Of a stretch of 64,000 nucleotides of DNA, positions 62,616-64,000 are shown one piece after another; within the stretch, counting starts at the first letter, position 1, and each line of letters starts with the position of its first letter. The translations under genes and the position numbers were made by a program. The notes below the pieces were generated by a model. The model was not told the DNA's origin and made no database searches. It saw nothing but the letters and a program-made list of their open reading frames with translations. Origin of the DNA: Branchiostoma floridae (taxonomy: Eukaryota > Chordata > Leptocardii > Amphioxiformes > Branchiostomatidae); the NCBI RefSeq assembly GCF_000003815.2, contig NC_049986.1, forward strand, positions 365,000 to 428,999, in the 5' to 3' direction.

Positions 62616-62680
62616 ATAATATATTCCCACTCACGTTGCCTCAGTGGAGAGTTAAGGACTGGGGTGAGAAGACCTCGGCA
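62616..62680. repeat. Direct repeat, copy 3 of 3
   Basis: Same block with a few changes near its end (gacctcggca in place of gaccgaggca). Confidence 0.85.
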
Positions 62681-64000
62681 CCCGCTTCTCCCGAGTGCCA
62701 TTATTCCCTAATTTAAGTTCCTACATTTCCCTTCATTTAATCCTCTCCCAATCCTTATTCTTCTCCATTTTATTGTCTTCATTCCCCCAATCCCTTATAT
62801 TTACTCCCTCACCTCTGTGCCTTTCCGTACAAAACCCTCTACGTATGCATTAAGCCACCTTGACAACACAGCAGCATCCCCTATGGTCTGCTGCGCATGC
62901 TTGTTGTTACCAACAGGGTGGGTGTAAGACTATCACAGTCACAGTCATCAGTCTTTAGGTGTTCCTCAGGAATGCAGATTGATCCCTGGTTCTCAGCTAA
63001 GTTCCTTGGGCGCCTAAGGTCCGGCTCGAGTGGGACCTGTCCAATCCGAACTCAGTGGAATGGTCGAAGACCAGTCCGATTAGATAGAGAACCCTTAGAG
63101 ATTACCTGAGACCAACCTCTCCCAGGTTTACAGTAGTTCAACTCATCTTGTGTCGTGTTGGAAATCAAACGTTGATTTCTCTGCGTATACAAGAACAATA
63201 TTCCAGCTGCAGAGAAAGCTATCACCACAATGCCTGCTCAGTATCTAACCTGTAACTGTCGACCTTTACGCACAGTTCTATGTATTTCAGTCTGGACAGG
63301 CCCCACTCGTTTCCCGGACCACCAGGCCGAAGCCAGTATGGGTGGCAACAGCTTAAGGGAGCTGAACACGGTCCACGAGTGAGAACTAGGCCAGCTAAAG
63401 GTAGCCAATAAACAGGAACACAGAAAATCCAATGGTAGGAAGGAATGTGACACGAGAAACTCTTCATGATCTTTGTCTTTATTCAAAACTTGCATAACAA
63501 GAAACGCAAACACTGGTTCAGTCAACGGTAAAATCACCATCCAACATTACCGTGCAGACGCTGCGGACCTTATCGAAAATTGCATGTCGTCCAAGGTCAC
63601 AATCTAATTGTGACAAACGAAGTTCCATTGTTCCCATTGTGTCCTCCATTCCTTTGACCTTTACTTCTGACCTGTCCAACAAGGTAGGTCTTCACTGTAG
63701 TACCGTACGGTCTTGTTACCTACCATGGATTTGTTCACCAACCATGCAACAAACCAAACAAAATCTGAGGTTGTCCAACAACCTGTCGTCATATCAAATG
63801 AAAACACCGACTCAAATCAAACAAAGTTACGATTACCGTCCACCGGCGCCCGTTGTCTTACAGCGAAAATCCACTATACCGTCTGACGCACCCCGCTGTC
63901 CAACAACGAATTCTCTACACGATTGTGCAACAATCTCCCACACCGCCCACCGGTGCCGTTGTTCAACAGCGAGTACAATATACAACCATGTACTGCACCC
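62681..64000. other. No recognised gene
   Basis: Pyrimidine-rich to 62830, then unremarkable. From 63690 to the end, gttgtccaacaac-type words recur several times, a loose repeat. Confidence 0.4.

Overview
The window looks like nuclear DNA of an invertebrate deuterostome, most likely an amphioxus (Branchiostoma). This is an inference. The grounds are short, phase-consistent exons with GT-AG introns, a discoidin plus REJ-type extracellular gene, a microsomal CYP2-type cytochrome P450, and a dense and varied transposon load: a DIRS-order tyrosine-recombinase retrotransposon, LINE pieces, a Penelope-like remnant, an LTR element, tRNA-derived SINEs and many MITEs. Two runs of 100 N (29881-29980, 60893-60992) are assembly gaps.

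Left part (about 5.0-21.1 kb, + strand): seventeen exons of one multidomain gene join in frame at every junction, about 845 codons. They encode a discoidin (F5/8C-like) module, a first REJ-like region, a second discoidin/fucolectin-like module and a second REJ-like region. This is the style of the extracellular part of polycystin-1/REJ proteins. Both ends are missing: the first visible exon starts inside a codon, and no GPS, PLAT or channel exon is seen before the window moves into transposons. The gene shows repeated tandem amplification of exon-intron junctions: about 18 extra copies of the end of exon 3 with its splice donor, and decayed extra copies of exons 4 and 12.

Middle (about 21.5-36 kb): a nest of mobile DNA. 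A DIRS/Ngaro-like element on the minus strand (gag, reverse transcriptase-RNase H, tyrosine recombinase) has its gag gene split by a 6.95 kb insertion. The insertion is a DNA transposon with CAGGGCTCGAAA ends that itself contains a degenerate LTR retroelement. Removing the insertion and one 5-bp target copy makes the gag frame continuous.

Right part (43.4-56.5 kb, - strand): a complete-looking seven-coding-exon P450 of about 499 residues, with membrane anchor, proline hinge, I-helix AGMETT, K-helix ExxR, PERF and the haem-Cys loop. A 5' UTR exon lies just upstream. Its 7.8 kb fourth intron holds a 2.27 kb TIR element that splits a hammerhead-ribozyme-like fold, a LINE 3' end and small MITEs. 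The P450 5' flank (about 56.6-57.6 kb) has a diverged second copy at 40.55-42.95 kb, a sign of tandem duplication; the second copy carries two MITE insertions that the first lacks. An 81-bp, 12-unit minisatellite at 58.46-59.38 kb carries a splice donor in every unit on the P450 strand.

The far left (1-5 kb) and far right (60-64 kb) hold repeats, LINE fragments and unrecognised sequence.
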